From positions 1 to 64,000 of the forward strand of contig NZ_LMJW01000023.1 in NCBI RefSeq assembly GCF_001429505.1: a stretch of 64,000 bases of DNA, given 5' to 3'. How positions within the stretch are numbered: the stretch's first letter is position 1; each line of letters opens with the position of its first letter. This DNA is from Allobosea sp. Root483D1. Lineage in GTDB: Bacteria > Pseudomonadota > Alphaproteobacteria > Rhizobiales > Beijerinckiaceae. The translations under genes and the position numbers were made by a program. The notes below the pieces were generated by a model. That model saw only the letters and a program-made list of their open reading frames with translations. It did no database searches and was not told where the DNA came from. Below, piece by piece: positions 51,049-59,958 of this stretch.

Positions 51049-52067
51049 CGATCATGCAGAGGCTTTCGAGCTGGGGCGAGGCCTTGCCCGTGCCCGATGC
51101 GATCAGCCGCATGGTCATCGCATCGCTGGTAGGCCGAACGGATCGCACGCTCGCGACCCAGCCAGGCAATGCGGCCGGCTTCGCACGAGACATGACGGAA
51201 CGCCCGATCGCACTGCACGCGGACGCCGCCAATGCGCAGCATTACGAGGTACCGGCAGCATTTTTCGATCAGGTCCTGGGCCCAAGACGGAAATATTCCT
51301 GCTGCTACTACGCCGACCCGGCCGACAATCTCGCAACGGCCGAGGAGACGGCGCTTGCGCTGACCGCCGAGCATGCCGGCCTTGCCGACGGACAGGAGAT
51401 CCTCGAACTCGGCTGTGGCTGGGGCTCTCTCTCGCTATGGATGGCGGAGGCCTACCCACAGGCACGGATCGTCTCGGTCTCGAACTCGGCCTCGCAACGT
51501 GCCTTCATCGAGCATCGTGCGCGCGAGCGCGGCTTCGGCAATCTGCGCGTGATCACCGCGGACATGAACGATTTCGCCATCGAGCAGAGCTTCGACCGCG
51601 TCGTTTCGGTCGAGATGTTCGAGCATATGGCGAACTGGCGCGCGTTGCTCGGGCGCGTCCACAGCTGGCTGAAGCCGGACGGGCGCCTGTTCATCCACGT
51701 CTTCGCCCACACCCAGGGCTGCTACCGCTTCGATCTCGGCGAGAGTGCCGACTGGATCGCCCAGCACTTCTTTACCGGCGGGATCATGCCGAGCGTGGCG
51801 CTGGCGCACCAGTTTCCTGACCTTTTCGCAGTCGAGGAAGAATGGCGCTGGAGCGGCGACCATTATCGTCGCACCGCGGAGGATTGGCTGGCCAATTTCG
51901 ACCGCAACCTACCCGCGATCGAACCGGTCCTGCGCGAGGCCTATGGCGAGGCTGCGCCGCTCTGGCGCAGGCGCTGGCGCCTGTTCTTCCTGGCGACGAG
52001 CGGACTGTTCGGGCACTCGGGCGGCGGAGCCTGGGGCGTCAATCACTATCGGCTGCGCCCTGTCTGA
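51045..52067 (+). CDS. Cyclopropane-synthase-family SAM methyltransferase, second
   Basis: The 340-residue protein has the CFA fold: AQHYEVPAAFFDQVLGPRRK, the SAM motif ILELGCGWGSLSLWMAEAYP, VVSVEMFEHMANWRALLGRV, then FTGGIMPSVALAHQFPDLFA. It differs from the gene at 44449 in lacking the long N-terminal lipid domain and in the CCYYADPADNL loop, and resembles methyltransferases that build branched or furan fatty acids (UfaM type). ATG 51045 overlaps the DUF1295 stop, so four genes (sigma, anti-sigma, DUF1295, methyltransferase) form one unit. Confidence 0.87.
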   Translation: MTIMQRLSSWGEALPVPDAISRMVIASLVGRTDRTLATQPGNAAGFARDMTERPIALHADAANAQHYEVPAAFFDQVLGPRRKYSCCYYADPADNLATAEETALALTAEHAGLADGQEILELGCGWGSLSLWMAEAYPQARIVSVSNSASQRAFIEHRARERGFGNLRVITADMNDFAIEQSFDRVVSVEMFEHMANWRALLGRVHSWLKPDGRLFIHVFAHTQGCYRFDLGESADWIAQHFFTGGIMPSVALAHQFPDLFAVEEEWRWSGDHYRRTAEDWLANFDRNLPAIEPVLREAYGEAAPLWRRRWRLFFLATSGLFGHSGGGAWGVNHYRLRPV

Positions 52068-52088
52068 CAGCGCGCAAGCCGCGGCCGG

Positions 52089-52502
52089 TCAGAGCCAGCC
52101 CCAGCCGATCGCCCGCCGCACCACCTGGTAGGCCACCCAGCTGCAAAATCCGACGACCACGGTGCCGTAGACGATGTCCGCGAGCGTGATCGTCAGCGTC
52201 CACGGTCGCAGAGTGGCGTAATTGGTCAGATCGTAGGTGGCATAGGCAAGCAGTCCGATCAGGGCCCCGTTGATGAGCGCGGCGCCGGCATTGCCGTCAC
52301 GCAGGGCCGGCATCACCGCGAAATGAAGCACGCCGAGCGGAAAGCCGAAATAGAATAGAGCCGCCGGCACATAGCGAACCTGCTCGACAATCAGGTCACC
52401 GAGCGCCGGACGATAGAGCCTGGCGGTCATGGTGCTGAGCCAGACTGCATCGCAGATGCCGAAGGCGACGAGAAAGGCGACGTAGCCGACGACGAAGCGC
52501 AT
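52089..52502 (-). CDS. DUF2177 membrane protein
   Basis: The 137-residue inner-membrane protein matches DUF2177: VGYVAFLVAFGICDAVWLST, YRPALGDLIVEQVRYVPAAL, NGALIGLLAYATYDLTNYAT then LRPWTLTITLADIVYGTVVV, with four membrane helices. Its function is unknown; it recurs beside ECF sigma/CFA genes. It converges on the methyltransferase gene, 21 bases away. A candidate ECF promoter lies 26 bases upstream of its ATG. Confidence 0.85.
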   Translation of the reverse strand: MRFVVGYVAFLVAFGICDAVWLSTMTARLYRPALGDLIVEQVRYVPAALFYFGFPLGVLHFAVMPALRDGNAGAALINGALIGLLAYATYDLTNYATLRPWTLTITLADIVYGTVVVGFCSWVAYQVVRRAIGWGWL

Positions 52503-52527
52503 GACGACCTCCAGGGCTTGTTACCTG

Positions 52528-52557
52528 CTGATACGTAGCGCGCGCCCATCCGGATTA
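52528..52557 (-). promoter_or_regulatory. Candidate ECF sigma promoter of the DUF2177 gene
   Basis: Read on the minus strand, TAATCC (52557-52552), 18 bases, then TATCAG (52533-52528). It matches the same xxATCC-N18-TAT pattern seen at 47849-47878 and 48974-49003. Confidence 0.5.
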
Positions 52558-52643
52558 CCTTGCGGAGCAGTTTGCGTAAGCCAGGCGATCCGGCACGCCT
52601 TGTCCGACGTACATTCGCAAAGGCCAGCGATGCAAAGGCGCCT

Positions 52644-53486
52644 ATGACGATCTTGATTTCCAGGCGCGCTGTCGTAGCGGCGCTTACAACCGTCCCTGTC
52701 TCCGGGTGCGCCACGCTACGGCCGGGCGGGCTGAGCGAGGGCGCGCGCGACATTGCTTATGGCCGCCATCCGCGCCAGACGATGGACATCTATGTTCCGC
52801 CCGGCGGCGGCACGGGAAGGCCGGTCGTTGTCTTCATCTATGGCGGCTCATGGGCCAACGGGGCCAAGGAGAGCTACGCCTTTGTCGGCGACGCCTTGGC
52901 TCGTCGTGGCTTCGTCACGGTAATCGCCGACTACCGACTCGTGCCGGAGATACGGTTCCCGGTCTTCATCGAGGATGGCGCCGCGGCGCTTCGCTTCGTG
53001 CATGACGAGATCGCACGCTTCGGGGGCGATCCGCGCAGAATCCATCTCATGGGCCACTCGGCAGGTGCCTATAATGCGATGATGCTGACGCTCGACAAGA
53101 GCTATCTGGCGAGCGCCGGCCTGTCCCCAGGTGTCATCCGCTCGACTGTGGGCCTGTCGGGCCCCTATGACTTCCTGCCGCTGGACATCGACGTCACCAA
53201 AGCGGCCTTCGGCAATGCGCCCAACCTCGAACGGACGCAGCCGATCCATTTCGCACGCAAAGACGCGCCGCCGATCCTGCTTGCGACCGGCGCCGACGAC
53301 ACCACGGTCCTGCCCCGCAACAGTGAGCGTCTCGCCGCCGCGCTACGGCGCGCGGGTGCCCGCTCTGTAACGCTCAAGATCTATCCGGGCCTGGGCCACG
53401 CTGGAACGGCGGCTTCACTCGCGCGCATCATGAGTTGGCGCGCGCCGGTTCTCGACGATGTCGTTGTGTTCCTGGAGAGAGCCTGA
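52644..53486 (+). CDS. Lipoprotein alpha/beta hydrolase (carboxylesterase type)
   Basis: The 280-residue protein has a lipoprotein signal (ISRRAVVAALTTVPVSGC, lipobox VSGC near residue 19). The BD-FAE/esterase core follows: VFIYGGSWANGAKESYAFVG (HGGxW-like oxyanion motif), nucleophile GHSAGAYNA, acid in GADDTTVLP and His in GLGHAG. Start ATG 52644; upstream in-frame codons lack a ribosome binding site. It diverges from the DUF2177 gene. The substrate is unknown. Confidence 0.83.
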   Translation: MTILISRRAVVAALTTVPVSGCATLRPGGLSEGARDIAYGRHPRQTMDIYVPPGGGTGRPVVVFIYGGSWANGAKESYAFVGDALARRGFVTVIADYRLVPEIRFPVFIEDGAAALRFVHDEIARFGGDPRRIHLMGHSAGAYNAMMLTLDKSYLASAGLSPGVIRSTVGLSGPYDFLPLDIDVTKAAFGNAPNLERTQPIHFARKDAPPILLATGADDTTVLPRNSERLAAALRRAGARSVTLKIYPGLGHAGTAASLARIMSWRAPVLDDVVVFLERA

Positions 53487-53666
53487 CTGATCTTGAGCGA
53501 CCGAATATTGCCGACGCTGGATCGATATTTCGGCATCGGTATGCCCTCTGGGCAACGTCCGCTTCCGGCCGACTGCTCAGTGTCGGTTATTGGCGCTCTG
53601 TGTCTTGTCGCTGTCCGTAAAGCTACCGTTCTGGAAGTCCGGCCCTGCGGCGTTGGGCAGCGGGGG

Positions 53667-54248
53667 TTAGCGGCTGCGTGCTAGGCTGCGCAACGCCAGA
53701 CGTGCGGCGTCACGGAGTTCAGAACCGCTGGCGCCCCCTCGCGCCGCCACCTTGAGACCAGATCGCAGCATCACCAACATCCTGCCGGCGGCGTCGGGGT
53801 CGAGCCCCTCGTCGAGTTCTCGGGCTTCCATGCCAGCGCGAACGCGAGCCGCGAATGCCTTGACCAAGATCGTGCTGGCAACGTCGTTGAGAGCATTGAT
53901 TTCGGGGTCCGAGCGGCTGAACTCGACGATCGACCCAACACCTAGGCAGCCGCTTTCAACGTCGTCGCTGGAGCCCAGGCCGACGAGTAGAGCTACCTCG
54001 ATGCTTGCCGCCGGCGTTCCTTTCGTCAGGGCCTCGTGCATCTGCACCAACGAACCAGCATTGTATTGGCGCAGAGCCTCGAGAAACAGGCCGCGCTTGT
54101 CTCCGAAGGCGCCGTATAGGCTTTGCCGGCCGATGCCGATGCCTTTGAGCAAGTCACTGGTCGAGGCTGCTTCGAACCCATGCCGTGCGAACACCTTGAT
54201 CGCGCTCGCGATCGCTTCTTCTCGGTCGAACTCTAAAGGTCTGGCCAT
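53667..54248 (-). CDS. TetR-family repressor
   Basis: The 193-residue protein has the TetR HTH: REEAIASAIKVFARHGFEAA, STSDLLKGIGIGRQSLYGAF, GDKRGLFLEALRQY. The C-terminal domain has GCLGVGSIVEFSRSDPEINA and is of the TetR_C_16/YcdC-like type. It diverges from the SDR gene at 54356 with a set of related repeats between them, so it most likely represses that gene and itself in response to the SDR substrate or a related electrophile. Confidence 0.87.
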   Translation of the reverse strand: MARPLEFDREEAIASAIKVFARHGFEAASTSDLLKGIGIGRQSLYGAFGDKRGLFLEALRQYNAGSLVQMHEALTKGTPAASIEVALLVGLGSSDDVESGCLGVGSIVEFSRSDPEINALNDVASTILVKAFAARVRAGMEARELDEGLDPDAAGRMLVMLRSGLKVAARGGASGSELRDAARLALRSLARSR

Positions 54249-54269
54249 GACCCATCTTTACAAGTTTCT

Positions 54270-54338
54270 GATTAATCGGTCCAGAATATTCTTGACTAAT
54301 TGATCCATAATGGTGAAAGGATTTTGGATCAATCAGTC
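54270..54338. promoter_or_regulatory. Operator cluster for the TetR/SDR pair
   Basis: GACTAATTGATCCA (54294-54307) and TGGATCAATCAGTC (54325-54338) are inverted repeats matching at 13 of 14 positions with a 17-base spacer. GATTAATCGGTCCA (54270-54283) is a weaker direct copy. They span the divergent promoters. Confidence 0.6.
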
Positions 54339-54355
54339 TACAATGGAGATTGCCG

Positions 54356-55093
54356 ATGAGTTCCGCCATTTCGCCCAGCGCACCGGCCTTGGTTTTTGGC
54401 GGCGCCCGCGGGATGGGAGCAGCGATTGTGCGTCGCCTCGCTGCCGAGGGACGCCCTGTCGCCTTTACCTATGTCAGCGCGCCCGAGCGGGCTGCCGCGC
54501 TCGTTCAGGACATTGAAGCCGGCGGAGGGCTCGGGCTCGCCATCCGCGCCGACAGCGCTGATCCAGAGGCCGTGCGCTTGGCTGTCGAGACTGCTACCGA
54601 GCATTTCGGCCAGCCAGGTGTGCTGGTCGTCAATGCCGGCATTCTCATGAGTGGCGCCATCGATCAGTTCGCCATGGATGACTTTGACCGCATGCTAGCC
54701 GTCAACGTGCGCGGGGTGTTTGCCGCGATCCGCTACGCAGCTCCACATTTGCTGGACGGCGGCCGGATCGTCACCATCGGTAGCAACACTGCCGACCGGA
54801 TTGGCTCACCGGGTTCCAGCGTCTATGCCATGACAAAGGCCGCTGTGGCTCAACTCGTGCGCGGCGCTGCCCTCGACTTCGCATCCCGCCAGATCACCAT
54901 CAACAATGTGCAGCCTGGCCCGGTGGAAACAGATATGACCGCCGACCTTATGGCATACATCGTTTCAAAGCTGCCGCTGGGTCGTATTGGCAAGCCAGAA
55001 GAGATCGCCGATCTCGTCGCTTGGCTAACGAGCCCCGGAGCCGGCTATATGACCGGCGCGAGCCTGACTATCGACGGCGGGTGGACCGCCTAG
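54356..55093 (+). CDS. Short-chain dehydrogenase/reductase
   Basis: The 245-residue protein is a classical SDR: GGARGMGAAI at residues 16-25, NAG in VVNAGILMSG, active-site Ser in TIGSNTADR, YxxxK in YAMTKAAVAQLVRGA, PG in VQPGPVETDM and the end GASLTIDGGW. ATG 54356 has GGAG 8 bases before it. The substrate is unknown. Control by the divergent TetR suggests an inducible role in aldehyde or quinone reduction, by analogy with similar pairs. Confidence 0.88.
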   Translation: MSSAISPSAPALVFGGARGMGAAIVRRLAAEGRPVAFTYVSAPERAAALVQDIEAGGGLGLAIRADSADPEAVRLAVETATEHFGQPGVLVVNAGILMSGAIDQFAMDDFDRMLAVNVRGVFAAIRYAAPHLLDGGRIVTIGSNTADRIGSPGSSVYAMTKAAVAQLVRGAALDFASRQITINNVQPGPVETDMTADLMAYIVSKLPLGRIGKPEEIADLVAWLTSPGAGYMTGASLTIDGGWTA

Positions 55094-55180
55094 CCTTACC
55101 TGAGGGCGTGTTCGCTTTTACCGCGAATGCGCCCTTCGCGGGGGTGAGGATCGCGGCCACGAAGCGCCCGCCCCACAGCA

Positions 55181-55240
55181 AAGTCTGCTTTCGGGCAGCA
55201 GCCCAATGTCCGGCTGTGGCGCAACAATGTGGCGCACGGC
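55181..55240. repeat. Degenerate dispersed repeat, copy A
   Basis: The core GTCTGCTTTCGGGCAGCAGC then CCAATGTCCGGCTGTGGCGC recurs in altered form at 56745-56810 and 59498-59540. All three copies lie between genes in this decayed part of the window. Confidence 0.4.
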
Positions 55241-55330
55241 GGCTGCGAATACATCGAGTTCAATGATGGGCTTGGGTCGTCTTCTGGGGGTTCGAGGTAC
55301 AAAATGGTCTTGCCGGCTCATAGAGACTAG

Positions 55331-56434
55331 TTACGCGGTGAGAATGCGAGCCTTCAGGCTATCTTCGATGACCTGGATCTCGTGACTCACATGCTCGCCA
55401 CGATAGACCACCGAGGTCTCGTGACGGGCAAATTCGCCGGTCCGGTGAGCGCTGAACCAATTGAATGAGCCGACAGCGAGCAAGGCATCGTCCGCCCATA
55501 TCATCTTGCTGTGAACCTGTTGGACAGCGTGGAGCGTCGCGCCGAGCCCAGCCAGGCTTTCATGCGCTTCCGCAAACATATCCTGTCCGGATCTGCTTCG
55601 CTCCCGCGTCAGATGGGCGTCGGCGTAGATCGTCACCTCGGCGCCCCGTGCACGAGCTGAGACGATGGCCTCGGTGAACCCCGCATGCTTCATGGTGTCG
55701 CTGTTGATCCAGGGCGAGATGACGCAAAGCTTGCGCTGAGCGCTTGCGAATGCCTCCAGCAGAAATGCATCATGCTCAGCCGCTTCACGCAGGACTTGGA
55801 GCCCGCGTGCCCCTCGGGAGAGATCGGGCCGCGATGGCACCTCGAAGACCATCTCGTTCGCGCCGTCTTGGGACAGAAAGCGCGCAAGGACAGATCGCGG
55901 GCTGCCCGGCGGGGCGGAGGCCAGAGTGTCCATGTCTCCAAAGACGAGAAAGGCGTCCTTAGCGCGCGAGACGGCCACGTTGAGCATGCTGGGCGAGAGG
56001 TCGATGAAGACGCCATCGGCATGTTTGGAATAGACCGGCGAAAAGATGACTACATCGCGCTCGGCGCCCTGCAGTGCGTGCACGGTTCCGATGGTCATGC
56101 CTAGTCGGCCCACGTCGATGCCCATAGCGGCGCAGGCGTTGCGGATTTCGCGGACCTGGCGACCGAAGGGCGTGACGATCCCGACGATGTCTTCCAGGCG
56201 CTTGCCGTAGCGTGCTTTCAGATTTTCGGCATTGGCGGCAAGCCAGGCCGCGATCGTCTGCGCCTCGTGCGGATTGAACCGGCTGCCGCCGGCCGATATC
56301 GCCATGCCGTCGATATGGACATAGCCCATCGGCTGTAGAGTGCCGTCCTGCGCCGGGCCGCGCATCGGCTGCAGGGTCCCCTTGTAGCAAAGCTCGTTGC
56401 AAAAGCCGATGATCTCGTCGAGGCAGCTCGGCAA
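55331..56434 (-). pseudogene. C-terminal part of an SF1 helicase fused to a phospholipase-D-type nuclease domain
   Basis: The 367-residue frame begins abruptly in the second RecA domain of a superfamily-1 helicase (VGIVTPFGRQVREIRNACAA, TVHALQGAERDVVIFSPVYS, NVAVSRAKDAFLVFGD). It then has a PLD-like domain: KLCVISPWINSDTM, a helical insert, and one HxK motif VHSKMIWADDALLAVGSFNW. The Walker A half is missing, so the gene is 5'-truncated. Intact relatives are large cytoplasmic helicase-nuclease proteins, some in phage-defence loci. The remaining reading frame is intact, so a shortened protein is possible. Confidence 0.65.
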
Positions 56435-56851
56435 CTGCCGACCGCCAATATTTTAAAATAGGTCGATCTGTCTTGACCATTGCCTCCCCAGGGAATGCGT
56501 TCGCTCTACCCGCCGTCTCCCATAGGATTGCCGAGTATTCAACATTTGCGCGGCAAGCGCGCAGTGCGTCAGAACATCGGAGCGCGGATGCGAAGGGCGT
56601 CCTTGAGGCTGTTTGCGGATTGGAGGTTTTCGGGGGCGCTGTGGCGCGAAGAAGTCATTTTATTCAGCACCGCGGACTCTGGCCTCTGCAACTCAGACCA
56701 TGCCCAGCCTGGGTCGCAAGCGAACCCTTGATCGCCCCAACGGGAGACGTCCGGTTTCGGACAGTAAGCCAATGTCCGCTGATGGCGCATTTCGACGCAT
56801 GTGCGCCATAGAGGCTCATCACAAAGAAGACGACAAGCCCGGATGCCATTA
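56435..56851. other. Intergenic with repeat copy B
   Basis: There is no gene. The left part is where the helicase-PLD gene lost its 5' half. Copy B of the dispersed repeat lies at 56745-56810. Confidence 0.45.
56745..56810. repeat. Degenerate dispersed repeat, copy B
   Basis: Core CGTCCGGTTTCGGACAGTAA then GCCAATGTCCGCTGATGGCG. It is the longest match to copy A (55181), ending in CATGTGCGCCAT. Confidence 0.4.
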
Positions 56852-58924
56852 TCAGTCAGATGGTCGAAACGCCCAGTAATCAACTCCATTCTTGTCTTTC
56901 TTCTCGAGGCCATGCCGCGACTCCGGCGGAAGGTCCGTCAAGATCAGGTTTTGCAGATCAGCCTGCATGCGAAGGCTGCGCATCATGTAGGCGTGCCCCT
57001 TTTCGCATGGCCTAAGGAACCAATGAAGAATACTCCAGGCCTCTAGGGAGAAGATCGAAGGGCGCGGCTCCGCCTCGGTTGCATCGATGGTTTCAAGTTT
57101 TGCGGCGACAAAAATCCCTGGTCCCGCCTCACCCAGCCGTCGATTTCCCGCATGAACAGCGCGTGAGCACACGAGCGCCGCATCCTTCTCGGACGCATAA
57201 AGCGTCGTCTTGCCAACCCGACGCCGGAACGCCTCCACGCCAGTTTCGAACACTTGTACGTAAAGGTCGGGAGCGGCCATCACTGTGTGATAGAACAGCT
57301 TCGTATCTTTCCCCCGCTGGATAGCGTCAAAACGGTCGATGGCTTCGAATATGAGCCGGTTACCCATGCTATGGGCAGCTACGTGCAGTCGTTCCAGACC
57401 AGCCGTTTCCCGGACATGTTCTACAAACCGAAGGAAATTGTCGCGGCTAGCCCGAACCTCCTCCTCGTCACTGCCGTACCTCAGCGCAGCGCCATCTGAC
57501 GGCCAACTAAACATGACGGGGACGCCGCCGAAATGAATGTCAGCGCTCATAAGGGCGAGCGCGCGAGCCGCTCCTTCGAACGAGTTGTTGAAGCCATGAA
57601 CGAAGATGACCACCTCTTTCTTCGATGCGGCTGCCAAAGCAGCAGTGAGCCTCGCGGTGAACTCGGACGGCGAATACTGCATAAGGTCAGACAGTGGCGC
57701 AGAGCCAGCGTCCGTCACGCCCATGAGCCGAGTAGGATTGATGTGGAGCTTTGCCAATCCGAACATCATTTGTCCGCGGCGTCCACTCACTCGATATTCT
57801 GGCTCCGGAGCGGCCTCGAATGCACGGTCGGTCGCAAACAGAACATCGCCGGGGCGTAGTCCTCGCGGCCCGACTATGGCAGCCTCCTTGATCTGCGGTG
57901 CATCTGACGCAGAGCCGCGGCGATCGCGCTGGGGTGAGTTCGGCGGGGTTCCTGTTTCCAGGCGCACTCGCTCGATAATGGGCAGTACCGTGCTATTGAG
58001 TTGACCGGAGTCCACTCCGCTTGCTCGACTCCAAATGGGTTTGATGGAATCAGAGAACTGCCGCAAAGAAACATGGGTGATCTTGCTGCGCTCTGAAAGC
58101 GAGATGAGACCCTCATTGTCCTGGCGCGCTGCCAACTCGGCTGCTTGTTTCGAGGCCTTCTCCGTTTCTTCTGCAACGATAGACTGAACGCGGTACGGGA
58201 GTTGGCGCCAAAACGCATCGTGAACAATGGCTGCTGAGACGGTCGGCCTAATCTGAACTGCTGCAGCGAAAGGTTGCGCACCGCCAGACGGCAGCAATTG
58301 GGCAGCAATACGCGGGGACGTTTCAAGCCCGTCCAGGGCGCCGGTGTTAGCTGCGATCGCTATCTCAGCAAATGGTAGATTGACTGGCGTTGCGCCAAGC
58401 TGAGAAACCGCCGAGGCGCCAGATCTTGTTGTTACCCTTATCCTTTTTCCTTGAAAGGTGCCAATTTCATCTGGTCTCGTTCGCGTTAAAAGCGTATTGA
58501 CCCCGTTGTTCATGTAAGCTAGCGCGATAAATCCCTTCTCCTGCAAATCCGCCATGGGCGCTTGACCGGCAGAACTGCCTTGGACCGCGGCGAGTTCTGT
58601 AATATTGGAGAATAGGAACGGTAAATCAAACAATGCCAAGGTTGGCGCGATTTCGCCCAGGTCACTCGTCGAAGTGATCGCCACCTCCGCACGCTTAGAA
58701 GATAGCATCGACAGCATCGAGCCTTCTTGCGCAATCACGCTAACAGGAAATCTTTCGCCGAGACGTTCCTTCAATCGCCTAGCGAGATCGTTGACTGCGG
58801 TCCCGATCGGTGTGTCGTTAGGGAAAGGGGACGCGATTCTAATGGGTCCGCTGGTAAGTGGCTGGGCACTCGCAGATGCCAGGGAGAGGAGTGCGAACCA
58901 GGCCAAGACGATCATTCGGAGCAT
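56852..58924 (-). CDS. Fusion of a TRAP-type solute-binding domain and a DUF900 alpha/beta hydrolase
   Basis: The 690-residue protein has a signal peptide (IVLAWFALLSLASASAQP), then a DctP-like binding domain (about 25-300): LTSGPIRIASPFPNDTPIGT, RAEVAITSTSDLGEIAPTLA, LFDLPFLFSN, IGTFQGKRIRVTTRSGASAV. A linker (300-400) leads to a DUF900 esterase domain (about 400-640): VVIFVHGFNNSFEGAARALA, VPVMFSWPSDG and nucleophile elbow AAHSMGNRLIFEA (Ser about 517). The binding domain should capture an organic acid and the hydrolase may process it. No TRAP permease gene is near. The start ATG 58924 has GAGGGGGG upstream. Confidence 0.8.
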   Translation of the reverse strand: MLRMIVLAWFALLSLASASAQPLTSGPIRIASPFPNDTPIGTAVNDLARRLKERLGERFPVSVIAQEGSMLSMLSSKRAEVAITSTSDLGEIAPTLALFDLPFLFSNITELAAVQGSSAGQAPMADLQEKGFIALAYMNNGVNTLLTRTRPDEIGTFQGKRIRVTTRSGASAVSQLGATPVNLPFAEIAIAANTGALDGLETSPRIAAQLLPSGGAQPFAAAVQIRPTVSAAIVHDAFWRQLPYRVQSIVAEETEKASKQAAELAARQDNEGLISLSERSKITHVSLRQFSDSIKPIWSRASGVDSGQLNSTVLPIIERVRLETGTPPNSPQRDRRGSASDAPQIKEAAIVGPRGLRPGDVLFATDRAFEAAPEPEYRVSGRRGQMMFGLAKLHINPTRLMGVTDAGSAPLSDLMQYSPSEFTARLTAALAAASKKEVVIFVHGFNNSFEGAARALALMSADIHFGGVPVMFSWPSDGAALRYGSDEEEVRASRDNFLRFVEHVRETAGLERLHVAAHSMGNRLIFEAIDRFDAIQRGKDTKLFYHTVMAAPDLYVQVFETGVEAFRRRVGKTTLYASEKDAALVCSRAVHAGNRRLGEAGPGIFVAAKLETIDATEAEPRPSIFSLEAWSILHWFLRPCEKGHAYMMRSLRMQADLQNLILTDLPPESRHGLEKKDKNGVDYWAFRPSD

Positions 58925-59958
58925 CACATCCCCCCTCGCTGTTGCAAACACTTATCAGCAGCGGGCCGACCCAAGGACGCCGCCTAAGAGTATCCTCGAG
59001 GAGTCCCCCGCCTTGCATTAGAATGCCCGGTTTCCCTTCGGGAAGCGCGCCTTGCCTTAGCTATTTACCGTCAGATTGCCGGAATTAGAAGCAAACGCGC
59101 GTTTGGAGCGGCGATCCTGCCCGCTGCCCATTTGTCACCACTCACCTCGGCAGCAGCAGCACCACAGCTTTTGTCAACCTGACGACGATTGCTGCCCGCA
59201 ACCAAACATTCCACACGGCCCTTATTGATCTGCATGTGCTCGAAACGATCGCCGCAGGAGGCGTCGGGCGTTCGGCATAGCCACCTCCCCGTTCCACGCT
59301 CGATACGCTAGCGACCAAACGTCAGGTTGACCAGTCTGCCGGATCCAAATGGGTGAGCCAAAAACGCCCCGAGGATAACGACCTGCGGCGATCAGCCTCG
59401 AGCTTGAGAACGATGCCCCGTAGATCCTTAGAGCAGTTATTGGGCGGGTAGAGTGTCTCAATGAGTCTGGATCAGACACTACCTCGGCCGATCGGCCACG
59501 TCCGGTTGCGGGCAATCTCCCAATGTCTGAAAGTGGTGCCGAGCGATGGAGTGGATGAGTTATAATGGTTTCGGATGCGGCATTCCGATGGAGGATCCGT
59601 CATGCTTGTCGAAGCTCAACCGATCCATCAGCGTCCGCCTTAGAACACCGGGCGCATCATCGGCCCAAAACCGCCGCTGATGCCGTGCCACATCTGGGCG
59701 ATCCGGACACCGCTGCAGCATGATCGACGCGTGCGAGATTTGGCGATGTTCAATCTCGCAATCGACAGCAAACGGCGCGGCGGTGGCCGTCGCGCCGTTT
59801 GGCGTTCATGACGGTTCCAAGATGACAGGTGCAAAATGCAAGAGCGTTCGTCTTGCGGGGCACTCACGCTCGCTCCTGGCGCAATTGCATTGCGTTGGCA
59901 TGGCTTACTTCGCTGTTCGGCAAGCCGAGCGTGGAGGCAAGGGCGGCCGTCCTGCCCA
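58925..59958. other. Long intergenic region, mostly decayed
   Basis: About 1 kb without a supported gene. A minus-strand frame at 59222-59515 (SPIWIRQTGQPDVWSLAYRA near its end) may be a scrap of protein. Copy C of the dispersed repeat is at 59498-59540. The left end is the leader of the fusion gene. I see no tRNA, IS or terminator here. Confidence 0.4.
59498..59540. repeat. Degenerate dispersed repeat, copy C
   Basis: Core CACGTCCGGTTGCGGGCAAT then CTCCCAATGTCTGAAAGTGG. It is the shortest and most diverged of the three copies. Confidence 0.3.
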
